Part shown: positions 42,552 to 53,221 of the stretch, piece after piece
Layout: the number at the start of each line of letters is the position of its first letter
Numbering within the stretch: the stretch's first letter is position 1
NCBI GenBank assembly: GCA_039105265.1
Contig: JAPFFF010000008.1
Span: 310,001 to 374,000, forward strand
Length of the DNA stretch: 64,000 bases
From: Tritrichomonas musculus
Lineage: Eukaryota; Parabasalia; Tritrichomonadida; Tritrichomonadidae
Reading direction: 5' to 3'
Translations under genes and position numbers: made by a program
Notes under the pieces: generated by a model
Database searches by the model: none
The model's input: the letters and a program-made list of their open reading frames with translations, nothing else
Told to the model about the DNA's origin: nothing

Positions 42552-44572
42552 ATCTAATTATTAAACGAATTGAATGAATTGAATGAACGAACGAACGAAT
42601 GAATGAATTGAATGAATTGAATGAAATGAACGAACGAATGAAATGGCCTCTTATTTGAAAAATATAGTCAGGGTGAAGAGGTGAATTCTCACCCGATTTT
42701 CGTCACCTGTATTTGACATGAATTATTATAAGTGTTATTGAACGAATGAAACGAATAAACGAATTGAATTAATGAATAGAATCGAATGGAATTGAATAAA
42801 TGATGTCGAATGGAATTGAATGAATGATAGTATTAAGCAAATTAACTACCCTATTAAATGACCTTATTGAACAAATTGAATGGAATGAACAAATGAATTG
42901 GCTGGAATGAATTGAATGGAATTGTTTGAATGAATGCATTTGATTGGTCCATATTTCTCTGTTTCATGTTGTTGCTGTTGATCGAAAGCAGAGGTGACAA
43001 AAATATAGTGACATTTCACCTGCTCACCTTTAATACAATTCGCCTTAGTATTTAGAAATGGAATTGAATAAATGAATTGAATGAAAGTATTATCCCACTC
43101 TTTCTTGTTGTGAATGTGCGTTGAATTGAATGAAACAAATGAATTGAACGAACAAATGAATGAATAGAATGAATTGACCTTTTTGTGAATGTTATTGCAA
43201 GTGTTATTGAACAAATTGAATGGAATGAACAAATGAATTGGCTGGAAGCAATAAGGTTAACAGGTTAGATCTAACCCTATTTTTCTAACCTTTAATGCAT
43301 TTTACATAAATTGAGTGCTTGTTTTGAACGAATAATGTCGAATGGAATCGAATGAATGATAGTATTAAGCAAATTAACTACCCTATTAAATGACCTTATT
43401 GAACAAATGAATTGGCTGGAATGAACAAATGAATGAAACGGCTTTGTTGTAAATATTATTGTAAGTGTTATTTCTCATTAATGCATTTGACCTCTTATTT
43501 GAATGAATGAATAATGTCGAATAGATTGAACGAATTGAATGAATAAATTGAGTGAACGAATTGAATGATGTTATTAAATGAATTGAACGAATTGAACGAA
43601 TAAATTGAGTGAATGCATTTGATCGGTCATCTGTTCACTCCATTTTCTGTTTCATGTTGTGGTTGTTGAATGAAAACAGAAGGAAACAATTCACCTCGTA
43701 TTTGACCTTATTGTGAATGAATGAACGAATCGAATTGACTGGAATGAATAAATGAATTGAATGAGTGCTGGTTTTGAACGAACGAATAGATTGAATTGAA
43801 TGAAACGGCCTTGTTGTGAATGTTATTGCAAGTGTTATTGAACAAATTGAATGATAGTATTGAATGAATTAAATGATGTTATTGAATGACTGTAATTGAA
43901 TGAAACAAATGAATTGAACGAACGAATTGAATGAATGAATTGAACCTAATTATCAATATTTCTAGTTAATGCATTTTACATAAATTGGGTGCTGGTTTTG
44001 AACGAATAGATTGAATTGAACAAACGAATGAAATGAATCTGTTCACTCCATTTTCTGTTTCATGTTGTGGTTGTTGATCGAAGACAGAAGGCGACAATTC
44101 ACCTCGTATTTGACCTTATTGTGAATGAATGAACGAATCGAATTGACTGGAATGAATAAATGAATTGAACGAATTAAATGAATTGAATTAAACGAACGAA
44201 TGCATTTGAATGAATGAATAATGTCGAATATATTGAACGAATTAACTATACTATTAAACGAACTGAGTTGAATGAACAAATTAACTACACTATTAAACGA
44301 ATTGAATGGAATTGAATGAATGATGTTGAATGAATGGAATTGAACGAATTGATCGGAAGCAATAAGGTTAGAAAAATAGGGTTAGATCTAACCTGTTAAC
44401 CTTTAATGCAATTGACATAAATTGGCCTCTTATTTAGAAATGAATGAATGAATGAATGAATATTATTGAATGTTGTAATTGAAAGGAATGAAAACAAGAA
44501 GGTGGTGTTTATCGGGTGACAATTCACCTCTTCACCTTTAAATGAAAAATACGTGGATGTTGTTAATGATTC
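42552..44572 (-). repeat. TTCATTCAATTCG-type low-complexity array, right arm
   Basis: Mirror copy of 37990-40010 with the same embedded motifs. Confidence 0.9.
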
Positions 44573-44681
44573 GATTGTTGTTGATTACTAATTACTGATT
44601 GACTGGAATGTTGATTTGTCACTTTTGAACTTTTGCATTTGAACGAATAGATTGGTGTTGAGAACTAAACTTTAACATTAT

Positions 44682-45882
44682 TTTTGGGTGTTGTTGATAA
44701 ATGATATATGATACCGTTGTTGATATTAATAATGATAGATGATGCCGTCGTTGGTGGATGATACTGTTGATGTTAATAATATATGCCGTCGTTGATGTTG
44801 TTGTTAATACTACTGTTGTTATTGATGTTGTTGGTTGATGCTGTTGTTATTGATGTTGATAGATGATGCTGTTGTTGTTGTTGATATATGATGCCATTGA
44901 TAATGATACTAAATAATGTTAATACTGATGTTGTTAATGCCGTTGTTGATGATAATATTAATAATGTTGTTGTCGATATTAATAATGTTAATAGATGGTG
45001 TTGATGTTGATGTTGTCGATAGATGCTGTTAATGATAGATGTTAATAGTAAATGCTGTTGATGTTGATGCTGTTGATAATGATAAATGCTGTTGTCGATA
45101 GATGTTAATAGATGGTGTTGTTGTTGATAATACTAAATAATATTAATAATGTTAATGATAGATGCTGTTGTTGTTGTTGTTGATAGTTGATAGTTGTTGT
45201 TGATGCTGTTGGTTGATGTTGTTGTTGATGCTAAATAATGTTAATACTGTTGTTAATGATAGATGCTGTTGATAGTTAATGTTGATGCTGTTGTTGATGG
45301 ATGATATTAATAATGTTAATACTGATGTTGATGATATGTGATGGTGTTGATAGATGATGGTGTTGGTTGATGATAAATAATGTTGATATTGTTGTCAATG
45401 ATAGATGTTGTTGTTGTTGTTGTTGTTGTTGATAGATGATGCCTGTTGGTTGATGATGATATTAATAATGTTGGCTGATAGATGCTCTTGTTTGATGCTA
45501 AATAATGTTAATACTGCTGTTGTTGTTGTTGTTAATGATAAATGCCGTCGTTGATGGATGATGCTGTTGTTGATAGTAAATGATATTGATGTTAATGTTA
45601 ATAGTAAATGATGATATTAATAAATGATACTGTTGATGCTGTTGTTGTTAATGATAAATGTTGTTGATGATTAATATTAATAAATGATACTGTTGATGCT
45701 GATGTTGATGATAAATGATAAATGGTGATGATGTTGATAGTAAATGATATTGATGTTAATGTTAATAGTAAATGATGATATTAATAAATGATACTGTTGA
45801 TGCTGATGTTGATATTAATACTAAATGTTGTTGTTGATGCTAAATAATTTTAATAGATGCTGATTGCTTCATAAAATAAAAA
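44682..45882 (-). repeat. ATCAAC/AACAAC-type low-complexity array, right arm
   Basis: Mirror copy of 36680-37880. Confidence 0.9.
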
Positions 45883-45898
45883 TATATAATTGAATGGT

Positions 45899-47326
45899 TT
45901 ACTCTATCTTAACTAAATTATATACTCTTTGCATTTTACCTTTCTCTCTGTTATATCTACTTCTTATTTCATATCCCTCAGGCACTTCCTTCTCGTTTTT
46001 AAACCCAAAGTGTTGATATAACTGTTTCTTGCCATTAAACTCTCTGTTCAAATCATTTTCGTTTATCATTATTGTATCCTTATTTGTTTCTTCCTCGAGC
46101 GAGGCGTTTGTCTCTTCAACAATAACTTCTCCAATCTTGCTCATGTATCTTATCCATGAATCTTTGTCCATTGATTGCCATGCATTAGCTCTCAATTGAT
46201 TTAATCTTGTCTTATATCTGTTCTTGGCTACCTTGTATGTAAACTTCTCTTCTGGTACCTTTACTTGCCTCATGTATAGATAAGCTGTTGAATTCTCGTT
46301 CCTGTTTCTTCCTACAAACTGTTCAACTGATGATACGGTATCTAATGGGGTCTGAATGAATATAGACAATAGATTTTCCTTCAGTGACTGACCTGATTGG
46401 ATACATGAAGTAGCAATAACTATATCAACGTCCTCCGTGCTAACAAACTTGCCTTCATCACTTATCTCTACTTCCTTCTTATCAGAGTTGTACAATGCTT
46501 TATTAAGTTCATTGTCGATACACTCCTTTAATCGTTCACATTCATTCTTGTCTTCTATCTTAATTAATATCTTATCATACCTCTTTATCTCTTCTAGTAC
46601 TTGTTTAGCTATAGTCTCTCTTTGCTCTTGCATATTGCTTCTCAGCTTGTATAGATATATCGTTCTGTGGTATTTGATGTCGGCTAATGGGTTTATCTTT
46701 TCGTATTCTTCAAAGACTGATAAGCAAGAAATGTCAGATGCTGTAGCAGTAATCAAGCCTACTTTATTAAACTCTCTACAGATCTCTATTAACGATATGT
46801 GTTCTAGTAGTAGGTGTGCTTCATCAATAAGGAGTGTGTATTCACTGTTGAAATCTATTTGGTGGTGATAGAAATGCTCTATGATTCCTCCAAGACACTT
46901 AGATGCGGTAGAGAATGTAGTTATAACAACAGGTATAAAGTGCTTGATGGCTTCCTTAAACTCTTTAAACGCCCCTTCCTTTACACATAACTTTATCATT
47001 TCATCTATGTTCTCGGGGTGATTGTTGTTTAATACTACATACAACTTAGAGTAGAACTCCGCAGCGATGTTAATGGTAGGTACGATGAGTATGAACTTGT
47101 TATCAGGTACTGTGTTATAGATCCATTTCCTTATTGCTGTTGATTTGCCTGAACCAATAGGTGCTTGACAGATGAACTTCTTTATGGCTTTCTCTATGGT
47201 TATCTCTTCTTCTTCTACGCTCAAGCCGAGCTCTCGCTGCGAGGCACTTTTAGTATAAGTGATTTCATATGATTTAACGGGAAGGCTCTCAAACACATTC
47301 CAGTCAACATACTGCTTGGTTGTCAT
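45899..47326 (-). CDS. SF2 helicase (DEAH), right-arm copy
   Basis: Mirror copy of the left-arm helicase, also intact, with all motifs. Residue differences are at 98 (V), 125 (E), 188 (K) and 389 (D), none in a helicase motif. Retention of two open copies suggests either recent duplication, gene conversion or selection. Confidence 0.85.
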   Translation of the reverse strand: MTTKQYVDWNVFESLPVKSYEITYTKSASQRELGLSVEEEEITIEKAIKKFICQAPIGSGKSTAIRKWIYNTVPDNKFILIVPTINIAAEFYSKLYVVLNNNHPENIDEMIKLCVKEGAFKEFKEAIKHFIPVVITTFSTASKCLGGIIEHFYHHQIDFNSEYTLLIDEAHLLLEHISLIEICREFNKVGLITATASDISCLSVFEEYEKINPLADIKYHRTIYLYKLRSNMQEQRETIAKQVLEEIKRYDKILIKIEDKNECERLKECIDNELNKALYNSDKKEVEISDEGKFVSTEDVDIVIATSCIQSGQSLKENLLSIFIQTPLDTVSSVEQFVGRNRNENSTAYLYMRQVKVPEEKFTYKVAKNRYKTRLNQLRANAWQSMDKDSWIRYMSKIGEVIVEETNASLEEETNKDTIMINENDLNREFNGKKQLYQHFGFKNEKEVPEGYEIRSRYNREKGKMQRVYNLVKIE

Positions 47327-47464
47327 TTGGACAAGAATAAAAACAAAAAAAGAAAACAAATGATGTGTATTTAATTGGATGTGTATTTGTGCTTATGAGG
47401 GTGTTGTGTTTTCTATGATAAGTAGATGCTTGTATGTTTACTAGGTTCTTAATGGTATTATACT

Positions 47465-47688
47465 TATGAAGGTAAATATTTGGTCACGTTACTGACACAA
47501 AATCTGACGCCTAGTATAGAAGCTTGTGGAAATTGTGTCATAGCGTGACAGAATTGACACAAGGTATAGGCAGAGGGAACATAGCGACCGCGGCCGTATG
47601 CGAAGCTCCAAGCGAAGGCGTACCTGAGCTTGGTGGCGAGCAGGTTAGGCTGGGGGAGAGAAGCGACCACAGCCTATACTATACTACT
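47465..47688 (-). repeat. GC-rich terminus of the element, right
   Basis: Mirror copy of 34874-35097 with the same inverted arms and TGTCAC words. Confidence 0.6.
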
Positions 47689-47693
47689 TTTTT

Positions 47694-48420
47694 GACAAAA
47701 CCTTTTTTTCATAAAGAGTTACACACTTTCCTTCACCTTTAGCTTTGGATGTTTTTTGAATCATTTGATTTTCATTTGAAGTATATTGAGAAAGTTTTGT
47801 ATAATAAATGTAAACGATCGAAAAACCATATGATAGAAGTTCCAATCTTTGTTCTTTTGAATAGTGATCATTTAAAATAGATTTAATCAGAAGAGTAGAT
47901 GGCATTATTGAAAAAGCAATATCTTTTCTTCCTCTTGATCTAAGATGTATAACGTTTTTAAAAAAGTGAAATATTTGAGAGGCAAAGTGTCATCCATTTT
48001 AGCATATCTTTTTTTGTCTAAAATCCAACGAGGTATGCCACTTTTCTCATTCGAATCTTTTGAAATTGTATGATTTGCAGCATAAAGTGATGGACAAATT
48101 TTAGCTCCACTGACTTTGCGATATCTATCACTTTCACCAAGTGCAAGGGATATTCGTATATATAAGTTCCATGATTCACATGAATTGCAATTTTGGCTAA
48201 TTCTGCTAGGGACAAATCAGGCCTTTGTAAAATATTTATGCATAATTCTTGGGCATATGCGCAGGTTCTTGTTAGCCGCCCTGGATCTCCATCGAAGACC
48301 TCGCCTGCAACATTAAATTCCAAGTAGTTATACTAAGGTGGCTCCGCTCTACGAGCTCAGCCCAACTTAAGTAGTAGTGAATCACCACTCTCGACCTGTC
48401 ATTTATTTTCGATGTTGTAT
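47694..48420 (-). pseudogene. Decayed coding remnant split by the palindromic element
   Basis: Minus-strand frames with good composition: GRLTRTCAYAQELCINILQR (48018-48323), SGIPRWILDKKRYAKMDDTL and, after a frame change near 47950, LLIKSILNDHYSKEQRLELL. The last frame (from 47905) is cut by the element at VLSK; without the element and one TTTTT it would run on 16 codons into the left flank (YLSLCFFVSSDF) to a stop near 34820. So the insertion disrupted an older ORF. No family recognised. Confidence 0.5.
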
Positions 48421-48451
48421 AATCCGCACGAATACATTAACCAATACAACT

Positions 48452-48616
48452 TTAACCACTTTTATTGAGTTTCGCATAATTGATAAATTTTTGTTTTAAT
48501 TGGTAGGATTTTGATCTAAAAGATTCATTTCGAGCACATTCTGCTCCAGCTTGATGTTCTTCAATGTTTTGAATTTGATTTTGCCTAGCGATTGTTCCAG
48601 TTTTACTATTAAACAT
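48452..48616 (-). CDS. 54-residue ORF, unrecognised
   Basis: ATG 48616 to TAA 48452. Composition is coding-like (TGTIARQNQIQNIEEHQAGA, FRSKSYQLKQKFINYAKLNK) and contrasts with the AT-rich DNA around it. It is upstream of, and on the same strand as, the decayed remnant at 47694-48420, so it may be its original 5' exon or first gene. Confidence 0.35.
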   Translation of the reverse strand: MFNSKTGTIARQNQIQNIEEHQAGAECARNESFRSKSYQLKQKFINYAKLNKSG

Positions 48617-49099
48617 TAATATGATTTGAATTTAGATATGTATTATGAAAAATTTCAATGCGTTTTATTAAAAAATTTTTTTTTAGTTCAAATGTTCATA
48701 AATTTTAACATTACGATAAAATTATATTTTGAATTTTTTATAAAAAAATATTAATATTTCTTAAAATCTACCTTCAAAAAATACTTTAAAATGAACAATA
48801 CATTTATTTATCCTGAATTATATAAAATGTCATGATTACATGAAAAAATTACTTTCTACCCTTCTGAAACCCCCCTTACCATTTTACTTTTTCAAAGAGA
48901 TATTTGAATGTAAAAATAGCCGCCGATAAAACAAGGTAAAACAAAAAGGTTAAAAAAAAAAAAAAAAATGGTAGGTCGTTTTTACAGTGGTAGGAAGGTT
49001 TTACACTGAACTATATTATTTGATGTTTTCAATTTATAAATGGTCATATTATATGAGGATTTCATTTTAAAATATAAACCATTGAAAAAAAATACTTTG
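48617..49099. other. AT-rich spacer upstream of the NimA-like gene
   Basis: No gene. Contains an A18 run near 48952-48970 and GGTAGG-containing words near 49002; no clear promoter motif. Confidence 0.5.
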
Positions 49100-49648
49100 A
49101 TGTTTTCATCTTTTTCAAAAATAGCTTCAAGTCAAATGAGAAGAAAAGATCGCCAAATTATTTCAAAAGATGAACTCTTCTCACTTGCAAAATCATGCAA
49201 ATTTGCATCAGTTGGATTAATTGATAAAAATGATGAAAACATTATAAGACCTTATGTTGTTCCTCTATCATTTGGAATAAAGTGGGAACAAAAATCAGAA
49301 TTACCATCTTTTTATTTTCATTCAGCAAAGAATGGACGGAAAATTCAATTATTAAAAAAAAATTCTCATGCTTGCATAACTTTAGTTAAGTCAGCCAACA
49401 TAAAACCTGTCGATAATAAAGTGCCGAATTCAGATGTCTGCACAGCATCAATGTATTATGAATCCATTATAGCAGACGGCCAATTTCAAATCATTCAAAA
49501 TGAAAAAGAGAAAAAAGAGGCTCTTTCGATAATTCTCGATCATTATGGGCAACCAACCAGTCCGATGAATTCTGATCTTTTATCTCAAACTTGCGTTTTT
49601 AAATTAACAGCCGAAAATATTAGCGGTAAGAAGAACGTCCAACACTAA
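49100..49648 (+). CDS. Pyridoxamine-phosphate-oxidase-like flavoprotein (NimA-like)
   Basis: 182 residues from ATG 49100; an alternative start is ATG 49136 (MRRKDRQI, the usual family N-terminus). The split-barrel FMN-binding fold is recognisable: MRRKDRQIISKDEL, FASVGLIDKN, RPYVVPLSFG, FYFHSAKNGRKIQLLKKN, ACITLV and YESIIADGQF. Relatives include bacterial Nim proteins linked to 5-nitroimidazole reduction and resistance, and heme- or FMN-binding oxidoreductases. If translated from 49100 the extra N-terminus MFSSFSKIASSQ is Ser-rich with one Lys, compatible with a short hydrogenosomal presequence (inference). The gene stands alone, is intact and may be of bacterial origin, as described for trichomonad Nim homologues. 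Confidence 0.8.
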   Translation: MFSSFSKIASSQMRRKDRQIISKDELFSLAKSCKFASVGLIDKNDENIIRPYVVPLSFGIKWEQKSELPSFYFHSAKNGRKIQLLKKNSHACITLVKSANIKPVDNKVPNSDVCTASMYYESIIADGQFQIIQNEKEKKEALSIILDHYGQPTSPMNSDLLSQTCVFKLTAENISGKKNVQH

Positions 49649-50946
49649 TTACCTTTGGTGATTTTCTATTTCAGTAAAATTAAATAAAATGAGTTTTTTA
49701 ATCATACAACTTTTTTAATGAGATAACCTTTATTCACATCATTTAAAATTATAATGTTTAATTCCGAAGGTTCAATAAAATGATGTGTTTTAGTACTATT
49801 TATGCGAGTTAAGCATTTCTCTTTAAATTCAACGATTTAAAAAATTCATTAGTGGAACTCCAATCATATGTTTAAAAGAGAAACATAATTAAATGAATTA
49901 TTTTAAAATTTATTATTATAAAAAAATTATATTATTAAATTATTTGATTTCAAAGATACCTACTTTGTATATTATTTTAAAATTTTCTTAATCGATAATT
50001 GAATACAATGCTCATTGAAATTTCAATAAAAATAAAATTATTTTTTCTAATAGATTTTCTCAATTTATGTTTTCACTTCATTAAAATTTTTTTTTTCTAT
50101 ATATATATAATTGTAACAACTTTTTGAGAACATAGCTCTAAAAAAGTGTGGAAGAAATTCAGAGTTGAATACACTTTTTGAGTTTTTCTCTCTCAAAAAG
50201 TGTGTATTTAAGATATTTTTTCTTTATAATAAGTTAAGAAAAAGTTAAAATCAAAATATAATCGAATTATTTTCAAATAAAATATCTTGAAAAAACAATA
50301 GTTTATCCTATAATTTTAGTTTATAATTGTATTCTATAAAATATAAATAATACTTTTATTATTTATTATTGTCCAATATCTTTTGATAAATAATAATTTT
50401 TTTTAAAAAACTCATTACAAAACCCATTTTTTGTTAAATTATAATATACATACTTATTCTTGCTTAGTTGTTAAAATTTTCTCTTCATTTCCTTGAAATT
50501 GCTCATATAAAGCTTATCTGAAAATTCAATTTAAAATATTCAAATAAATATCTAAAAAAAAAAAAAAAAAAACAAATCACTCTTTTAATAAGACATTAAA
50601 AGAATGTTTTCTGCATTTTTGTACTTATGATGAAAACTTGATTTTATAACAAAAAATAGTCATTTACCATTGAATTATTGAATTGAAAAAACACAATTCA
50701 ATTATATTATTGAATTTAATTAAATAAATTGAAAATGCATTTCCTTTTTTATTTATAATTTTTTTTTAATGACAAAATAATTTAATATTTTATAATTTAT
50801 TAATTTTAATATTTATAGAAAAACATAAAAATAACTATTAAATTTAAGTATTTTATGAGTAATTGTTATTTTATTGTAAAACCTCTATCTTTTTGAATTC
50901 ACTTTTTGTAATAATTTTTTTTGAATTGCATAATTTGGTTCGGATA
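49649..50946. other. 1.3-kb AT-rich intergenic stretch with one perfect hairpin
   Basis: No gene. At 50171-50182 and 50192-50203 there are perfect 12-bp arms ACACTTTTTGAG/CTCAAAAAGTGT with a 9-base loop. An A18 run lies near 50553. Confidence 0.6.
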
Positions 50947-52434
50947 ATGACCGAGCACGCTTCTTATATATATACAACTTATTCAGAATATTTATCGCTT
51001 TCTAATGATCAGATATTACAAGTTGGTTGGAATAATATAGAAGACTCAAATCCAATTCCTTCATTTGATGAAAGTTTACTCATAAATCTTTGTGCTGATG
51101 CTAAAAATATATTCGAAAATGAAGACATTCTATTAAAAATCAATGGCGATACAACTTTTGTTGGAGATATTCATGGAAGTTTTCATGATTTATTACGCAT
51201 TTTAAATTATGTAGCAGCCACTCCAAATAAAATTTTATTTCTAGGTGATTATGTTGATCGTGGAAACTTTTCGCTTGAATGCATTACATTATTATTTACA
51301 TACAAAGTATTATATCCAGATAAATACTTTCTTCTCCGAGGCAACCATGAATTTGATTCCTCATGTTGTCAATATGGATTCAAAAAAGAGATTCTTAATT
51401 ATCATAATCCACAAAAAATTGATAAATCCCCCTCAAAGCCTATTCCCACAAACTATGATCCCACCCATATAAATCTGGACGAAGAACTAAAAAAAGCAAG
51501 CAAAAAATCCGAATCTCCAGAGAAACTCTGCGATACATATTTTGCAAATCACGTCAACATCTATTGCTACAAGTATACAGAAAATTTATACGACTCGTTT
51601 ATTGAAGCCTTTTCATATCTTCCCATTGCAGCCATTGTCAACAACACCACTTTTTGCATTCATGGAGGATTATCTCCCCAACTCGACAAAATCGAGAAAA
51701 TCGAATCAATAAAAAGACCCATTTATGACTTTGACCAGAATCAACTACTAACTGATCTATTATGGAGCGATCCTTCTCCTGATATTGAACATTTCTTTTG
51801 TGACAATCCGAGAGGAATGGGCAAATTATTCAATAAAACCGCCACATTAACTTTTCTGAAGAACAACAACCTCCAAAGAATAGTCCGTGCCCATGAATGC
51901 ATAAATAAAGGCTTTGATTTAAAATTCAGTGAAAAGTGCATAACCGTTTTTTCAGCCTCATCGTACGATAAAGACTTGGGCAACAAAAGTTCAATTATTG
52001 AACTTTTTGAGAAGGACGATACGCTTGATTCAATTATTTTTTCTCCAATTAATCGTCTCAAAAAATTTGACACTTTTTATTATAAGGTCAAATCTTTTGA
52101 AAATTCAGAACAAAAAGCGCCAGTTTTGGCACGATATATGAGTGGCCCAATGTATGATTCTGACAAAAGTGAACAGAATTCTGACCACTCAAAAAGCTTG
52201 GCTAATAAAAAAACAAGTTCAAGAAGAAGAGCTTCGTTCAGCTTAAAAATTCCGTTTAATACTGGCCTTAAATTAGGGAATATAAAAAGCAACTGTCCTT
52301 TCTCGCCGAAGGATTCGTCGCATAACAACATTCCTCATTTAAATAATTGGAGATTCAGTGATGAAAGTGCACGAGAAAGTTCGTTGACTAATCGTGCTTG
52401 TTTGCCTACTTTGAGTAAGAAATTTAATGTGTGA
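50947..52434 (+). CDS. PPP-family serine/threonine protein phosphatase (PP1/PP2A-like) with insertion
   Basis: 495 residues from ATG 50947 (MTEHASYIYT). Signature motifs: GDIHG (73-77), GDYVDRG (100-106), RGNHE (131-135), IHGGLSP (238-244) and RAHE (near 51890), so both metal sites and the catalytic His/Asp are present. Between FKKEIL (150) and YTENLYDSF (210) lies a roughly 55-residue Lys/Pro/Ser insertion not found in PP1. The C-terminal 100 residues are Ser-rich and basic (KKTSSRRRASFSLKIP) and probably disordered or regulatory. The longer upstream frame to 50863 is spacer-like. The gene is intact and likely encodes an active cytosolic phosphatase. Confidence 0.92.
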   Translation: MTEHASYIYTTYSEYLSLSNDQILQVGWNNIEDSNPIPSFDESLLINLCADAKNIFENEDILLKINGDTTFVGDIHGSFHDLLRILNYVAATPNKILFLGDYVDRGNFSLECITLLFTYKVLYPDKYFLLRGNHEFDSSCCQYGFKKEILNYHNPQKIDKSPSKPIPTNYDPTHINLDEELKKASKKSESPEKLCDTYFANHVNIYCYKYTENLYDSFIEAFSYLPIAAIVNNTTFCIHGGLSPQLDKIEKIESIKRPIYDFDQNQLLTDLLWSDPSPDIEHFFCDNPRGMGKLFNKTATLTFLKNNNLQRIVRAHECINKGFDLKFSEKCITVFSASSYDKDLGNKSSIIELFEKDDTLDSIIFSPINRLKKFDTFYYKVKSFENSEQKAPVLARYMSGPMYDSDKSEQNSDHSKSLANKKTSSRRRASFSLKIPFNTGLKLGNIKSNCPFSPKDSSHNNIPHLNNWRFSDESARESSLTNRACLPTLSKKFNV

Positions 52435-52623
52435 TTTTGGTCTTATTGGCCAAATATACATTCAATTTTATATTTGTAGAATAAATAATAAAAATTATAT
52501 ATAAAATGATAGTTTAAATATTGAACAAAGTTCTTGAATCGATTTTTCTTGCATTTAAATTATAATTCAAAATCATAAAATTTCAAATTTAAATACAATT
52601 TTTTTTTTATTAAATGAAGATGT

Positions 52624-53109
52624 TCATTTGGAGTGCGAGTGCATCTCATAAAGTTCTCTTTGACCATCAATGACTTTTTTGTTTTCATCTCTAAGTTGAA
52701 TGAATGGTAATACAGGAAATATTAATTCCCAGTTTTCTTTGAACCATTTCATTAAAAGCACAAAACTTCTTTTTTCTGTTCTACTTGGCTCTTTAACTTG
52801 AGGAAGTAAAGTGCTCAAAATTGTGGCTATACTAACATATTCTTTGAGAGTGGCACCAGAACTGAATGTTTGAACTAATATTCTGTACTCGTCTGATTTT
52901 TCATATGAAAATGCATCATCTAATTTGTTGGCACATTTTTTGAACATAACTTCATTTGATCTATTATTACAAAAACTGTTGCAGAAGTTGTTCCTTATTG
53001 GAAAACTTCCATAATCAGCAGTATCGTTTTCTTTAGTAAAAAGGTAAATGTCGAAGGGGGCCTTGATGGCTAGAATCGCTTTCCGTGCTACCTTCTGAGG
53101 AAGATTCAC
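52624..53109 (-). CDS. Unrecognised protein, possibly broken at its 5' end
   Basis: 161 codons from a GTG/TTG-type position (no ATG at the frame start): VARKAILAIKAPFDIYLFTK and GATLKEYVSIATILSTLLPQ, with good composition to the stop at 52624. Just upstream in the same frame, beyond two TAA codons near 53125, is a hydrophobic segment (ATSIIVVAIIQTL) that could be a transmembrane helix. This suggests a membrane protein whose N-terminal half is separated by stops. The overlapping frame at 53033-53221 is a shadow or alternative N-terminus. Confidence 0.45.
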   Translation of the reverse strand: MNLPQKVARKAILAIKAPFDIYLFTKENDTADYGSFPIRNNFCNSFCNNRSNEVMFKKCANKLDDAFSYEKSDEYRILVQTFSSGATLKEYVSIATILSTLLPQVKEPSRTEKRSFVLLMKWFKENWELIFPVLPFIQLRDENKKVIDGQRELYEMHSHSK

Positions 53110-53221
53110 TACCTTCGACTCTTACACCATTTATAACGTTTGTATTATTGCCACTACAATAATTGAAGTTGCTATAATACCTATTATTTCTTCCGTAATT
53201 GGACCTATCTACTAAATACAT

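Larger units (their letters stand above)
34874..47688. mobile_element. 12.8-kb palindromic (giant inverted repeat) element with SF2 helicase genes
   Basis: Position x in the left arm pairs with 82562-x in the right arm from 34874/47688 inwards to 41123/41439, giving two 6,250-bp arms around a 315-bp spacer. Ends are AGTAGTATAG...CTATACTACT and TTTTT flanks both sides (possible 5-bp target duplication). It is inserted in an older decayed element. Each arm: GC-rich terminus, helicase gene pointing inward, about 3.3 kb of low-complexity arrays, a 90-residue ORF and an acidic-protein ORF pointing outward. No transposase, integrase or polymerase was recognised. Arms differ at very few positions. 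A palindromic assembly artefact is the main alternative. Confidence 0.75.
41439..47688 (-). repeat. Right arm of the giant inverted repeat
   Basis: Reverse complement of 34874-41123. Translated differences in the helicase are only four residues (A98V, K125E, N188K, N389D, left to right). Confidence 0.9.

Noticed and set aside
34874-47688. The palindromic element being a standard Maverick/Polinton
   Set aside because: No protein-primed DNA polymerase, integrase, packaging ATPase or capsid gene in either arm, and the inverted repeats are far longer than Maverick ends.
52739-53221. MYLVDRSNYG frame as a separate gene
   Set aside because: It overlaps the 52624-53109 frame, is Ser/Asn/Gly-rich and ends quickly; more likely a shadow of the same damaged gene.
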